64,000 bases of DNA from Leucaena leucocephala. Taxonomy: Eukaryota > Streptophyta > Magnoliopsida > Fabales > Fabaceae. Both the position numbers and the translations under genes were made by a program. The stretch spans positions 5,762,861 through 5,826,860 of the forward strand of contig CM073534.1 in NCBI GenBank assembly GCA_037074615.1. Direction: 5' to 3'. The notes below the pieces were generated by a model. It searched no databases, was not told where the DNA came from, and was given only the letters and a program-made list of their open reading frames with translations. Within the stretch, counting starts at the first letter, position 1, and the number at the start of each line of letters is the position of its first letter. This document shows, in pieces, positions 33,028-44,999 of the stretch.

Positions 33028-36000
33028 TGTCACATCCTAATTTTTCCCTATCTGTATAATACTAATAGTGGAAAGAGGTTTGTAAAGGATTGTGATGATA
33101 AATAGAGAGGGAAAGTGATTATTAGACAAATAAAGGTATAAAGAAAAAGTACTAAATTCAAAAGCCTAACAGTTGTATAGTGCAAAAATAAAAGTAGAAA
33201 TAAACTTGGGGCCCTTAAGTGTAATTATAAAAAGTTGAGGGCCTAAAGTGTAATTTTCAAAAGTGCAAGGGCAAAAAGGTAAATATTAAAAGTTGGGCAG
33301 GAAAAAGCCAAAAAATACCTAGAATTAGATTAGTCCTAAATTTTTCCAGTAAATAGAGAAAATTATTTTGATCAGTTTGACGCAATACATAATTTTGATG
33401 TGAGGCCCTAGAAAATTTATATTAATTTCTGAAGAAAGAAAAATTAATACAGTATCCTCTAGACCTCAAAATCAGATGAAATCTGGAACTAAATTCTTAT
33501 AATTAATATGAGAATTTATGAAACTAACATAGCTCAAAAGGGAGTTATGTAAAATTTATTATGAAATTTACAGTGGATTAAAATACTTGAAAAATACATT
33601 TTGGGGGAATTTCTTGGGAATTGAGCCCATTAAGGTAGTGAATCACTTAGAGGGCCCAAAATGGTGCCTTATAGGCCCAATAATAGTTTTAGATAAGTAT
33701 GTAGGCTAGGGCTAATAAAGACCCAGGAAAATGTAAAATTATGAAAATGCCACTGAGTATGACACTGTGTTGTGCCACCGAGTCAGAGTCAAAGTTAGAC
33801 GAAGGGTATTTTGGTAATTTAACTAAGATTAGACAATCAAAGAGATCTCCTAGAATAGTTAACCAAGGTCAGGGAATACTTTGATGATGTGTGAAAAGAC
33901 GATAATGCCCTTTGAGAAATTAAAGTGAAATCAGGCCCCGATAAATGGTCTTAAAGAAATATAGAAAATTTTATGAGGATTTTTGGGTCTTAGAAAAATA
34001 TGATACTTTTCAAGGGATTTATTTTATATTAGAATGAATTTCTAAAAATGTTAGAACTATTAAAAGAGGTGTCTAGCATTTATTTCAAAATTAGGATATT
34101 TTAAGGATATCAGTATAAGGAAAATGCCTTTGGATTCTTACCAATTAGCTATTGGACCCAAGGAAGGCCTAGGGCAGTCCAACATTTCATCCTAGGGCAC
34201 CCCAATAAGTCCCAAAAGTTGTCTTGGAGTCCAAGTGCAATAATGAATAATTTATGAATTTTTGAAAAAGAAAAGAAAAAGGAATAAAGTGAGAATTAGG
34301 GTTTGCACATGGTGGGACCCACACACCTTCACACATGGCATCCAAGGAAAGGGGAAGAGAAGATTTTTGCCATGTGACCTTATCTCAAGTTGGCTTGGTG
34401 GACAAGCTTGATGTAAGAGCAATTATGAGCCACTAGATCAAATAGTGCATAAAGTGATATTGGCTATTCATTTTCTATGGAATTTTTCTATAACTACCCC
34501 TATTTTGCTGCACAAAATTGTGGCCCTTGCAGCCCTTGGTGAGGTGCTACTCAAATGAAGAGTTAAGCCAAGATAAAGAAGATTCAATATACTAAAGTTC
34601 AAGCTAGCGAGAGATTAAGGTAAGTGATCTATCCTAACTTATTTTCCTTTGATTTGGGGGATTGAACTTGGGGTTTTCATGGAAGAAAGTTGAGTTTTCT
34701 CTAAGATGTATGTGCTGTCCAAAACCTTAGTTGAAAGGAGAAAGAAGAAATTAAAGTTAGAGTTATGTGATTGAAGCTTAAAAAAGCTAGTTAGATGATT
34801 GGTTGTTGAATCAAGTTGATATTCTTGACTTGGACATTGAATATATATTTTAGTATATACTATTCATGATAGAAGGAGATGGAATTTCAATTATCTAATA
34901 CTTCTGTTGAATTTATATGATAATTTTGTGTAAGACTAGATAGGTTTTGAACCTTGAAAGCATTGGAATTGAAAGTTATAATTCTTAGAATTCTTCTATA
35001 TTACTGTTCACTTCTATGAATAGTGATTGGAATTTCATAATTTTGATGATTCCAATAGTTTTAAAATGAAAAGTTGTGTGGGATAAAGTAGAGAAACAAG
35101 TATGAGAAGCATTGTAATCAAAATGAGAAGTTTTGGAAGAATTATGCATGTTTTTCAAATCTGTCCAGAACAGTGCATAGGAGCTAGAATTTCATGATTC
35201 TAAGTTCATAAATGGATTCAAAAGATAAAATTTTGTAGGGTAAAGTCATGACATCAATTGATTCAAAGATCAAGTCTATTAGTTAAGATTAAGGAAAGTT
35301 AATGTAGTTAAATGAGCTCAATGTTCAAGAGAAAGTTAGATTGTAATGGATGAATGATTATGTGATGTTAGGATTTGATTGTGGACTCAAAAGAGGAAGC
35401 CACACATCATGAAGAAGTAAGAAGGATAAGGCAAAGATAAAGTAAAAGGAAGGTCAAGCATGTGGGTAGTAAACTTATCCTAAACTTGTATGTATTGAAT
35501 GTTATGCTTAGTTGTGCTATAACATTGTTGAATTGTGTTGCACATGTGTTTATGATTGAAGCTCTATTTCTATGATTACTTTGGCCAATTTTATTTCATA
35601 TGTTATATGGAAGAATGCACATTACACAATGTTAACACTTTCACAAGTAAGCACAAGTATTTACATTAATGCATGCATTGTTTAGTACTGTTTGCTACCA
35701 AGATTTCCCTAAAAATCTCACCCCCTCCATGTAATCCCAATCCCACAGGTTTATTAATGATGAAAGAGCATGAAGAAACATGGAGAGAAGTTAGGGATTG
35801 GCTAATGTAAATATTATATGATGAATGTATAAATTTTTGCAAGTAATGATGTTATATGACATGTTTAGGCCATAATGCTCCTGATGTAATGAAAAAATAG
35901 AAAATGATGAGATAAATATATGAACTTTTATAGACATTTGGTTAACATGTCAAGATTCTTTTTGACATCAAGAACACCTTATTTTGATATCTATACAAAG

Positions 36001-38948
36001 AGAACAAATTTCCAAAGTAAGGGACCAGAATATGTTTTCAGAATTTTTGACCAAATGAACAGTAATATTTTATGAATAAATTTATTAATTGACTAAGTAT
36101 TTTGAAACATCCTCCTTTTCTTACATCCTAGGGACCAAACGGTAGCATCTAGAACCACTTTTGATGTTATTGAAGTCAAACTACTCAATCTGGAATTTTA
36201 CTCAAGCAAGTACTGTTCTCGGTGGAAATTCCAGAGCAGTGACCTGACTTCAAAAAATCATAACTAATTCTAGAGAAATTGAAATGAAGTGGTTCAAATT
36301 GCTACATGAATATAACATAATTATATTTCAGGGAAAAATAACTCGTTGACCATGCCTTGACCAGGTCAACTTCAGTCAACATCCAAAGTTCATTGTTTCT
36401 CCAGCGTCCTGTCCCTGATTCCAGCATTCTGGCCCCAACTTTGAAAAATCATATCTTTATTTGTAGACATCCAAACAATACGTTCTATATATCAAATTGA
36501 AGCTTGGAATCTACTATTTACTGGAAAAATATCATACATTTATTCAATCATTTACTATTTATAATTACAGCTCAAATGTCACTACCTCCATCATGAGTTA
36601 CTGTTCATAGTAACAATTTCCAGCAATTATACATACATGAATCACATATCAATCATGCTAAGCAATTAACATCTCTTCATGCATCTTTATATCCTCCATC
36701 TTGAGAAGACCTGCTGTAATTGGATTGATATGGAAGGGGTGAGATTTCTGGGGAAATCTCAGTAGCAAACAGTACTAAACAATGCATGCCTTAATGTGAA
36801 TACTTATGCTTGCTTGTGAAAGTGTTAGTATTGCATAATGCTCAGGCTTCCATGTTACATATGAAATACAATTGGCCAAAGTAATAATAGGAGCTTCATA
36901 CATAAGCACATATTCAACACAATTCAACAGAGCCATAGCACATCAAGCATAACATTCAATGCATACAAGTTTAGGATTAGTGTACTACTTGACATATTGC
37001 ATTTCATCTAGCTCTTGACCTTTGCCCTAAGATTCCTTCTTTCCATAGGTCATAACCTATACATAGCATAATAATATCTTCATTATTACTCTATCAGTAT
37101 AGCTCTATTTAACTCATGCTTAGCTAGGGGTAATATTCTTACTCTGACATTCCCCTGGCTTTCTTTCTATCTATAGCTAACTTTATTAATAGAGATATTT
37201 ATCTATTCTAACTACTAAGAGCAATCCTCTACTTTATTAGAGAAGGGACTAGATAACTTACTTACCTCATTCCTAAGCTTTGCCCAGTCCCTCGGCTCTT
37301 TAGACTGCTCCTGGCTCTACCAGAACTCATTCCATCTTTCTCTTCCTTCCTTTCTTTCTCTCTTCTCTCTTCTTTCTCTTCTTTTGGCTTGCTTTGGACA
37401 TGAATGGAATGGAAGGAGGGGTGGGGTATTTATAGGTGAGAGGAGGTAGAATGAATGGTCCAGATTGATTCGCGATGAATGGCTCAGATTGCTTGCTTCC
37501 TAAAGAAGCTTTGCCTGCATCATCACGATGACATCACCCTCCTTGCTGACTCACCACTAATGACATCATCCAGGATACCTTAGGGGACAACTCAAGGGGC
37601 ATGTGGTGCAATGGTGGGGCCCTTGGGACACCTCACCAGCTGACTCAGCCTCTCTAGAGAATTCTAGAGTCTTTTCCCTAAATGGACGGCCGAGATCGTG
37701 CCACATGTCCTCTTGCTTTTTCTCCTTTTACTGTAATCATGCCACGTGTCCTTTGGTTTTCTTCTTTTACTGTAATCATTCCATGTGGTGCCTTGTGGGC
37801 CCCATTGATGATTTCATATCACTTTACCCAGTTCTATCTTTGACCGGGTCACTTTACTTTATTGAAAAAGCACTAAAATAATATTTTAATGCCTCTTGGG
37901 CCTACATTACTCTTGGGCTACGTTTTTGGGCCTTTGATTGTTATCTTGGGTTTCTAACCAAGTCCAAGCACTCTGGTGGCTCGGTTCCCAAGAAACATCT
38001 TTAATAAATTACCAAAATACCCTTAGTTCATCTTTAGTACTTATACGAGCACTATTATCTTTCCATACCATACCAAAGTATTTCTTGACCCTGGTCAACT
38101 ATCCAGATACCCTTTCTTGACTGTCTAACCTTAGTCAAATGATCATAACGCCCTTCGTCTGACTCTAACTCAATGACACAACACAGTGGCATACCTTCAG
38201 TGGCATTTTTGTAATTCTTTATTTTTCTCGGTCTTTATTAGCCCTGGCCTACATACTTATATGAAAATATCATTGGGCCTATAAGGTGCCATTCTGGACC
38301 CTTTGTATGATCCCCTATCTTCATGGGCTCAATTCTCGAGAAATTCCCCTCGAAACCTATTTATCGGGTCTTTTAATCCACTGTAAATTCTGTAGTAAAT
38401 TCTACAGAACTACTTTTTGGGTTCTGTTAGTTTTAGAAATTCTTATATTAATTATAGGATTTTACTGCCATATCTCATCTGATTGTGAGGTCTAGAGCAT
38501 ACTGTATTAATTTTCCTTTTCTTTAAAAAGTAATATAAATCTTTCATGACCTCATATCAAAACTCTGTGTTGTATCAAACTGATCATCATAATTTTCTCT
38601 ATTTACTGAGACCTCTTCTCAATCGGGCCTAGTAGCATCCTTTTTTCAGGCTATATACTGAGCTTCTAGGCCTAAAAATTGGGATATGACATATTTAGTC
38701 TGGAAATTATTTTTCCCTTAAATTTCAAGATTTGATCTTCACGTATCTTTTTGAACCATATCATTTTGATTTTCTAGAATTAATTATAATTTTTTAAAGT
38801 TCATTGCCTAATTTAAAATACCATATTAACAGTAACTCGAGAAGAGTAAAATTCTAGATTTAACTAATGGACTTACTTCAAAGGTCTTGTAAGTGGTTCT
38901 AAATGCTACTGATTGGTCCCTAAGATATATAAAAGTAAGGATATTTCA
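33028..38948 (+). mobile_element. Solo LTR of the long Gypsy family (plus strand), with nested LTR
   Basis: Starts TGTCACATCCTAATTTTTCC and ends AAGGATATTTCA like the LTRs at 6527 and 21739. LTR sequence is 33028-36102 plus 38697-38948, about 3.3 kb. Flanks are CTAAT (33023-33027) and CGAAT (38949-38953), four of five equal. No internal region is present, so it looks like the product of LTR-LTR recombination. An additional segment (about 33930-34400) is absent from the other copies. Confidence 0.75.
36103..38691 (-). mobile_element. Nested solo LTR of the long Gypsy family (minus strand)
   Basis: On the plus strand it runs from TGAAACATCC to GGATATGACA, so it is an inverted LTR of 2589 bp. 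A perfect TSD TATTT flanks it at 36098-36102 and 38692-38696. A TATA box lies on the minus strand near 37436 (CCTATAAATACCCC). Its centre (about 37130-37600) differs from the other copies, which suggests a subfamily. Plus-strand frames at 37603-38495 are chance openings. Confidence 0.88.
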
Positions 38949-39302
38949 CGAATTGATTAATTGACTTTTCAATTCAATTTCTCAAGACAATCTCTCGACA
39001 TTAATCAATTAACTAATCAATTAATAATCACCTATTAATCCATTAACTAATCGATTAATTGTTTTCTCTTTGTGAAACAGAAGGATTCTTTTTCAATTAA
39101 TGTAACATTTAATCGATTAATTAGTATTAATCAATTAACTATCAATAATCGAATATTTAATCGATTAACTCTTCTAATTTCTTCTTTTGACTTCATTTGG
39201 TTCCAAATTCATTTTTATTACTCCGAAAACAATTTTACACAACATTAAACAACTTCATCCTCTTTTCTCTTTTGACATCATCAAAATATATACATACTAA
39301 CA

Positions 39303-39600
39303 AATAGAAAAGAGTCTGTGTCTGCCAACATAAGAGAAAATAGACGCAAAGCAAGAGAACAAAAAAATGATCGTGAAGCACACACTCCTTCAATCACACA
39401 TGAAGAGACAATGGGGGAGTAGGTGGTTATCTCCCATAACATTCCCTCCAATCATTTTGAATATTTTAGGATATTCAAAATGATAACACAATTTTTTTGG
39501 GTATTTTCACTTTAACCCAACACATATATGGGGTTAGGCTTAATACACCAAGGATAGACCAACCCATTTTTCTACAAGAACAATTTCATATACAGTAGGG
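39303..39600 (-). repeat. LTR-like fragment resembling Copia A LTR
   Basis: CACCAAGGATAGACCAACCC followed by ATTTTTCTACA resembles the outer end of the Copia A LTR, and ACATTCCCTCC resembles its hairpin region. It contains a perfect hairpin at 39451-39484. No TG/CA ends or PBS could be fixed. Confidence 0.3.
39451..39484. repeat. Perfect 14-bp hairpin
   Basis: ATCATTTTGAATAT (39451-39464) pairs perfectly with ATATTCAAAATGAT (39471-39484) across a six-base loop. It lies in the LTR-like fragment, in a position comparable to the hairpin of the Copia A LTR. Confidence 0.75.
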
Positions 39601-39639
39601 GATAAGATTATCATTACATGTCACATATATGCTTAGAGC

Positions 39640-40284
39640 ATACAAGGAGTGCAAAGGCCAGACAAGAGAGATTATAAAAAAAGCCTCTAGAAATGACTAG
39701 AACAAATTGTAAAGTAACAAGTTTGGTAAAACTTGTGAATGGAAAGTGGAGTAAGTGAATTTGTTCGTGACCATAATCACCCTTTGCATTCTACAGAATA
39801 TGTTCATCTTTTACATTCTCAAGGCAAGGTAAGTGAAAGTCAAGGCAATAAAATAGAAATGGAAGATAATGCAGGGCTCAAACAAAAAGATGCATATAAT
39901 TTAATGAGCAAGTTGGTAGTAGAGACAATTTAGGGTTTATAAGAGTATGAGGCAACAAGAAATAGAGTATAGATAAGCCAGATGTCTATTACTATATTTT
40001 CAATGTTAATAGGCAAAGAATCTATCCTATTTTCATGCTTATCTAATGGATTTTGGTGAGCAATAATAAATGTGTTTTGGATTGATCCATAAATGCTAAT
40101 AGACTACTCTTGTGTTGGTGATGTTGTCTTATTTGGCACTACCTATTGCACAAATTGTAAACATATGCCCCTTAGTATTTTGTAGGCTTCAACCATTATA
40201 AAACATGAGTAATATTTGGTGTTGCATTGTTGTAAGATGAGACAATAGAGTCGTTTAAATGGCTCTCTAAAACATTCTTGCAGG
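39640..40284 (+). pseudogene. FAR1-related sequence (FRS-like), 5' segment
   Basis: The end of a FAR1 DNA-binding domain is visible: MTRTNCKV, KLVNGKW, a one-base frameshift near 39750, then SEFVRDHNHPLHSTEYVHLL and DAGLKQKDAYNLMSK (39739-39933). Past a few stops, the MULE-type core of FAR1 proteins follows: VFWIDP, MLIDYSCVGDVVLFGTTY near 40090-40140, and FKWLS-KTFLQ at the break. The first catalytic-type Asp of the usual FDTTY block is Gly here. The copy ends at 40284 at the hAT insertion and resumes at 51926. FAR1 proteins are transposase-derived transcription factors of light signalling. This copy is broken and could also descend from a Jittery-type MULE. Confidence 0.85.
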
Positions 40285-40472
40285 TAGGGCTGAGCAAAAC
40301 TAAAATGAAACTAAAATCCGAATCAAACTGAACTTAATTCTATTTTGGGAAAATGACATTTGGGTCCTATGGAAGCAATTAAATGACAAAAAAGTCCCAA
40401 TAAATTTCATAGTTAATTTTAAGTCCCATAGGATGTCAGAAGATTTTTTTTCCAATTGTCAAAAGAGATAAA

Positions 40473-41573
40473 TAGCCTTCTAATTTATAGATATGAACCC
40501 AACCGAAATAAAAGCCGTAGCTCCTTCTCAAGATCACTTTACTTGTCTTCTCCACTTGAACTATGCTCTTTGTTCCTCCTAGAGATGGGATTTGCTTTAT
40601 CGTCAAAGTCATTATCGCTTTTCCTCCTTTGGTTACTCGGCTGTTCTCTGGTGATTATCATAACTGGTATATGCCCCTCCTGCCACATTTCCTCCTCTAG
40701 TGATCATCAGTTATCCTCCTCCCGTCTACCGCCCCTGTTGTGATCATTGTCATTGCCACCTTGTCCCTCCTGCTGCCTCTACTTGCTTCATTGGTCTAAA
40801 TCATCATTACCTTGCCTCCTTCTACCACAACCCCTACTCTAGGTAATATATTTCTTCTTTTAAATGCTATTACTATCTTAATTGAATGTGTAAAATATAA
40901 TATACACAAGGGAGGAATTGGCCTTCCAAGTACAAGAATATTTTACTTTACTACTAGAGTTTAACATTGAACATAAGAGTCATTTTAGGTGAGCTAGAAT
41001 CTATTAAAGGTACCTGTAAGTCATTGTCTTTGTACTAACCTATGTGTTTACAATTCATTGGGCATGGTATTTTTCTCTTTTTTTTGAGTCTTGCTATACA
41101 TAAAAGGAAAGATATGAAAGCTCAATTAATAAGTCCTTATTAATTCATGATTGAATAAAACATAGAACCATAGGGATACACAATAGATTTTTCTTAGTTG
41201 TTATATTTACTAAATTCACCAGTATAAGGAAGGTAAGGCTAAGAAGAAACAATTAGGAAAATTTTTTTGTTATTAAAAAGAATGTAAGATGAACATAAGC
41301 TCAAGATGTCAACAATACCTTCCATTTAGTAGAACTCTTAACAACATTAATAAGTCAGGGAAGTGTTCTTCAAGTAGCTTGAGTCTCAGAATGAAATATC
41401 TATTAACAAAGGCATTTTACCAATTCTTTTAGAACATCATCATTAGTAATAAATGGCTTTTTTGATTTTGATGTTTCTGCACGTACAACACTACTGTCCT
41501 GATTATTTGGATTAAAATATTGAGTAATAATTCATTCTATTGATAAAAGTGGTTGTTATTGCAAGATAAAAAG
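40473..41573. other. Left non-coding arm of the MULE
   Basis: Between the left TIR and the Ulp1-like gene there is no supported frame. The 95-codon plus-strand ORF at 40456-40743 is Ser/Leu-rich and overlaps the TIR, with no recognisable domain. It may be a promoter or 5' untranslated region. Confidence 0.4.
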
Positions 41574-43830
41574 ATGTCGAATATTGGAAAAAGTGAAGGC
41601 GGACCAAGAAGTTGCAACTTTTCTGGATAGGCACTCTTCGTTGAAGAGCAAAAGAATGCCAACGCGCAGAAGATGTCATTAGAAGACACTGGTGTATTAT
41701 TTAGGGAATGTTGGAATAAATTGGAAGAGCATGAGATATTTGAATACAAAAGGAGGGTGAAGGAATTAAGAGGTCTAGGCAAAAGGAAGAACTATGTTGT
41801 ACCCTTCTACACAAGATATGCCTTAAAGCAGTTCATGGATGTCTGCATGGTGTTGAAGGGGAGAGAAAAATCATTGTAGAGGCTGAGGGCAATTGGGTAT
41901 GATAAATTAGTGGGCATAAGTTGCCTAAACATTCAGTGGGATTTATATGGGGTGTTTATGCGGCTTTTGACCCGTCGACCAAAACAATTTCAATTAGAGG
42001 GAAGACTTACAAAATGGATGCGATAGATGTGAAGAAGGTTATGGGGTCATTTGATAGGTCTGAAATAATGCCAATGATGTCTAATCACCAAAGTTTCAAG
42101 GATACTTACCCAGTACATACGACACTGATTGCTTTCATTTGTTAGTTGAGTACAATTTAAGTAATGCGTTAAATTGTTTTTCTGTTTCAACTAATAAAGG
42201 CAACTTACACTATAATCATGACCATGGTATGGAAAGAACTATTGGCTCTTTAGTGTAGCCTTGTAGGGGAAGAGGATGATAGACATGATAGAAGAGAGGT
42301 CAATGAAGCAACAGATTAATGTGAAGATGAAAGTGCATATAAAGGTGGGGGAGGGCAATAGAGGTGGTGATGAAGATGAAGATGGAGATGGGGACAAAGG
42401 AGATGAGGAACGTGGTGATGAAGGTGAAGATAGAGGTAGGGACAAAGGAGATGAGGAAGGTGGTGATAAAATAAGTGAAGAGGAATGTAATGATGAAGGC
42501 GGAAGGGCATACAAAGGACAAAAGGAAGGGAATAAATAGGAGTGGCAAACACATTTAAGAAGATCAAAGAGGGAAAAGAAGCCAACTACTAAATCTCCCT
42601 ACTTCTTGGAGATAAAGGTGAGGGTTGACCAAAAGAGGAAGAACGAAGTGGACAATGAAGCTATGTATAACATGTGCACAATTCAGTATTCTTGTTCTAA
42701 GGAGCAAGAGTAAGTATTTCATTGTCGTTACCTACTAAAACTCTTATTTCCCCAATCAAAATTGAGTGCCTATTTTTATTGTTAATTATAGTAGGACTTT
42801 TGTAGAGATAAATGGATACCCCCAAACTCATGGTGAGCTATGTTGCCTCAATAGTAGAGCATGGATAAGCACCAGTGTGAGACAATTGTCTGTAACAACT
42901 TTGATCGATATGCAATGTAATGGTGGTTTGCTGATTTTATGTTTATATTCATAGGTAATGTCTATAGTGATAAAGACATTGGTTCAAGATAAGAAGGACA
43001 TGACTGGTTCAGTCAGAAGACACATCTTTTTTTCACATTTCATGTAGAAAATGTTGGCCAATCCCCTATGGTGGTCAGTTAAAGGGAATGAATCACAAAT
43101 ATTGATAGAACATGTTGGCTACAACATTGGTGATTGTGACTTTATTTTTTGATTTTTTTGATCTGCTTGCTTAAAGGACCACTAGTTCTGTTATATTTTT
43201 TACATGAAGAAAATGCAATTATGTGCCCCTCATTGGTTGATACCATAACATTTATGAGATTACAAAGGTAATAATGAAGCATATAAGGATGACAACAAAG
43301 GTAAGTGCAAGAAGAAGACAACCAGTGGCCAACATATATTCAAAGAGAAGAAATGGGTGGCAAATGACTGTGTATGTATTTCTTAATGTATAGGTTGTTA
43401 TTTACTTAGGTATTATTTGTCATTATTACAAGCAAAATTGAATTGACTTTTGTTGGCATCTGCATTATGCATGTGTCAAAATGTTGCTTCCTCAAAATAC
43501 TTTGAACAGTGAATCCAGAAGTTTTTGGTCAGGAGGATCAGTTTGAAGTCAATTAGTTGAAACTACATGTCTAAACGGACACGTGAGCATGCTAACCCAA
43601 GTAGTTGATTTTTTGCTTTTGCTTGTGATCGAGTGAATTCATGTTCATGTATTACTGGACAACTTGCAGGTATTCATATAGGGTTATTGTGTTGTCATGG
43701 TTAAAGACTTGGGATGGCAACACTATAGATGAGGAAGGTTATACAATGCCAAATTACTCAATTGAAGACCTCCACTAAATGAGGGTTGACTATTTGTTTT
43801 GGCTAATTACTCACCCCAACAACTCATAAA
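41574..43830 (+). pseudogene. Ulp1-type (C48) cysteine protease gene carried by the MULE
   Basis: Starts at ATG 41574 (MSNIGKSEGGPRSCNFSG). It is followed by an N-terminal region seen in plant Ulp1-MULE proteins: FYTRYALKQFMDV, IGYDKLVGISC, FDPSTKTISIRGKTYKMDAI, DVKKVMG at 41921-42060. A strongly acidic Gly/Asp/Glu stretch comes at 42340-42530. Protease traces follow: GYNIGDCDFIF and DH-stop-FCYIFYM near 43120-43210, where a TAG replaces the Trp normally following the catalytic His; then VLSWLKTWDGNTIDEEGYTM and YLFWLITHPNN near 43690-43830, the C-terminal Ulp1 layout. The catalytic Cys region is not clear. The family cleaves SUMO or SUMO-like conjugates; this copy is broken. Confidence is good for the 3' part, moderate for the middle. 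Confidence 0.7.
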
Positions 43831-44039
43831 GGGAACAGGTGGTGTCCCGTGTAGGCGGTAAAAAGCCCATATATCGTAAGAAAATAGTTACTAACTCAAG
43901 TATTTTAGCCTGTAAAATTTACAAATAATACATGTAATTGAATATTTCAAGAAATGTCAAGTTTTTAAGCTGTTGAGGAAAGAATGTTGTCATGTTAAAT
44001 AGGCAAGTGTTATATTTCATATGTTATCAGGTACAACAA

Positions 44040-44600
44040 ATTGACCAAACTCAACGTTATATGGGAGAATATTAACAACTCCACCAGTAGGGACTAACAA
44101 CTCAACCAGTAGGGACTAACAACTCTATAGTGAAGGAATGACAACTAGACTACCTTAAATAACAACTACCCAACTTCAACAAAAATAACAAATCTAGCAC
44201 TCATAAGTAACAAGCCTATTTTGAAGGCATAACAACTCTAGCTGTAGGAAATAACAACCCTATGCTGAAAGAATGACAAATGATCCACCTAAAATAACAA
44301 CTACCTTATGACAACATAGATAAAAACTCTATCACTTAAAAGTAACAACCCCATATTTAAGCCATAACAACTCTGGCAATAGCAACTTATAAATAACAAC
44401 CACATATCGCAAGTGAAAAATCACATATCAAATATAACAAATGTAACAACTCCAACACTTACAAATAATAACACCTTATTGGAGGAATAACAACTTAACT
44501 AGTAGCAAATAATAGAAAGTATAGTATCTTTACCAGCAAACACCTTGATTGCAGCATGAAAAATAAACCAGCAAATGACAACATCATGTTCACAAAATAA
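44040..44600. repeat. Dispersed AACAACT repeat tract in the MULE
   Basis: Many copies of AACAACT or ATAACAAC occur at irregular 20-45-bp spacing, often paired with CCAGTAGGGA or CTAGC-like words. Two adjacent units (CAACTC-ACCAGTAGGGACTAA) are nearly identical at about 44076-44116. The same word recurs near the right end at 47190-47570. Confidence 0.7.
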
Positions 44601-44999
44601 CAACATTACCACTTCTCAGACCATAATTGTTCAAGTCAAACTATAACTTCCTTCATATATATGAACTTTATAATTACATCAATTATTGGCAGTAAATGTA
44701 AAAGGAGTACGCAAATATAGTCACTTTTATCAAGATCCACCCTACCTTCCTAAAGATGGAGATTGATCAAGGTTACAAAAAATTACTTTCATCACTTTCT
44801 ACAGATATATATAAAGCAAAAATTAGTGTACTATGTATTTGCACAGACAAAAGAAAAATAACCAAGCACCATTCATCAGATCAAGTTTGGATTCTTACAT
44901 GTCTTCATTGTATGTTTAGCCTTATGTCATCTTCCACAATGATAAGTCTTTTGTGCTAAAATTGAGACTCAATCCTTTCTATCTTCGGCCTTCCCATAG

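Larger units (their letters stand above)
31468..39302 (-). repeat. 5' LTR of Copia D, split by nested solo LTRs
   Basis: On the minus strand the LTR runs from TGTTAGTATGTATATATTTT (39302) to CTATAACTAACA (31468). It consists of 38949-39302 plus 31468-33027, about 1.9 kb. The ends form an inverted repeat (TGTTAGT/ACTAACA). Just inside the 3' end is the conserved CAATTCACCCCTTAGGTG block, also seen in the solo LTR at 53069-54615, so the two LTRs belong to related families. Palindromes of the type TTAATCGATTAA cluster at 32725-32990 and 38950-39180. Confidence 0.75.

Noticed and set aside
37603..38495. Three plus-strand frames of 60-92 codons
   Set aside because: They lie antisense in the nested solo LTR 36103-38691 and show no domains.
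39303..39600. 3' LTR of Copia B after the nested block
   Set aside because: The resemblance to the Copia A LTR is in the minus orientation, whereas Copia B is plus-strand, so it cannot be its 3' LTR.
42239..42585. Three overlapping minus-strand frames rich in Ser, Pro, His or Phe
   Set aside because: They are antisense readings of the acidic GAT/GAA-rich stretch of the Ulp1-type gene.
44040..44600. Possible CRISPR-like array of AACAACT repeats
   Set aside because: Repeats are too short, spacing is irregular, there are no cas genes, and the context is a plant MULE.
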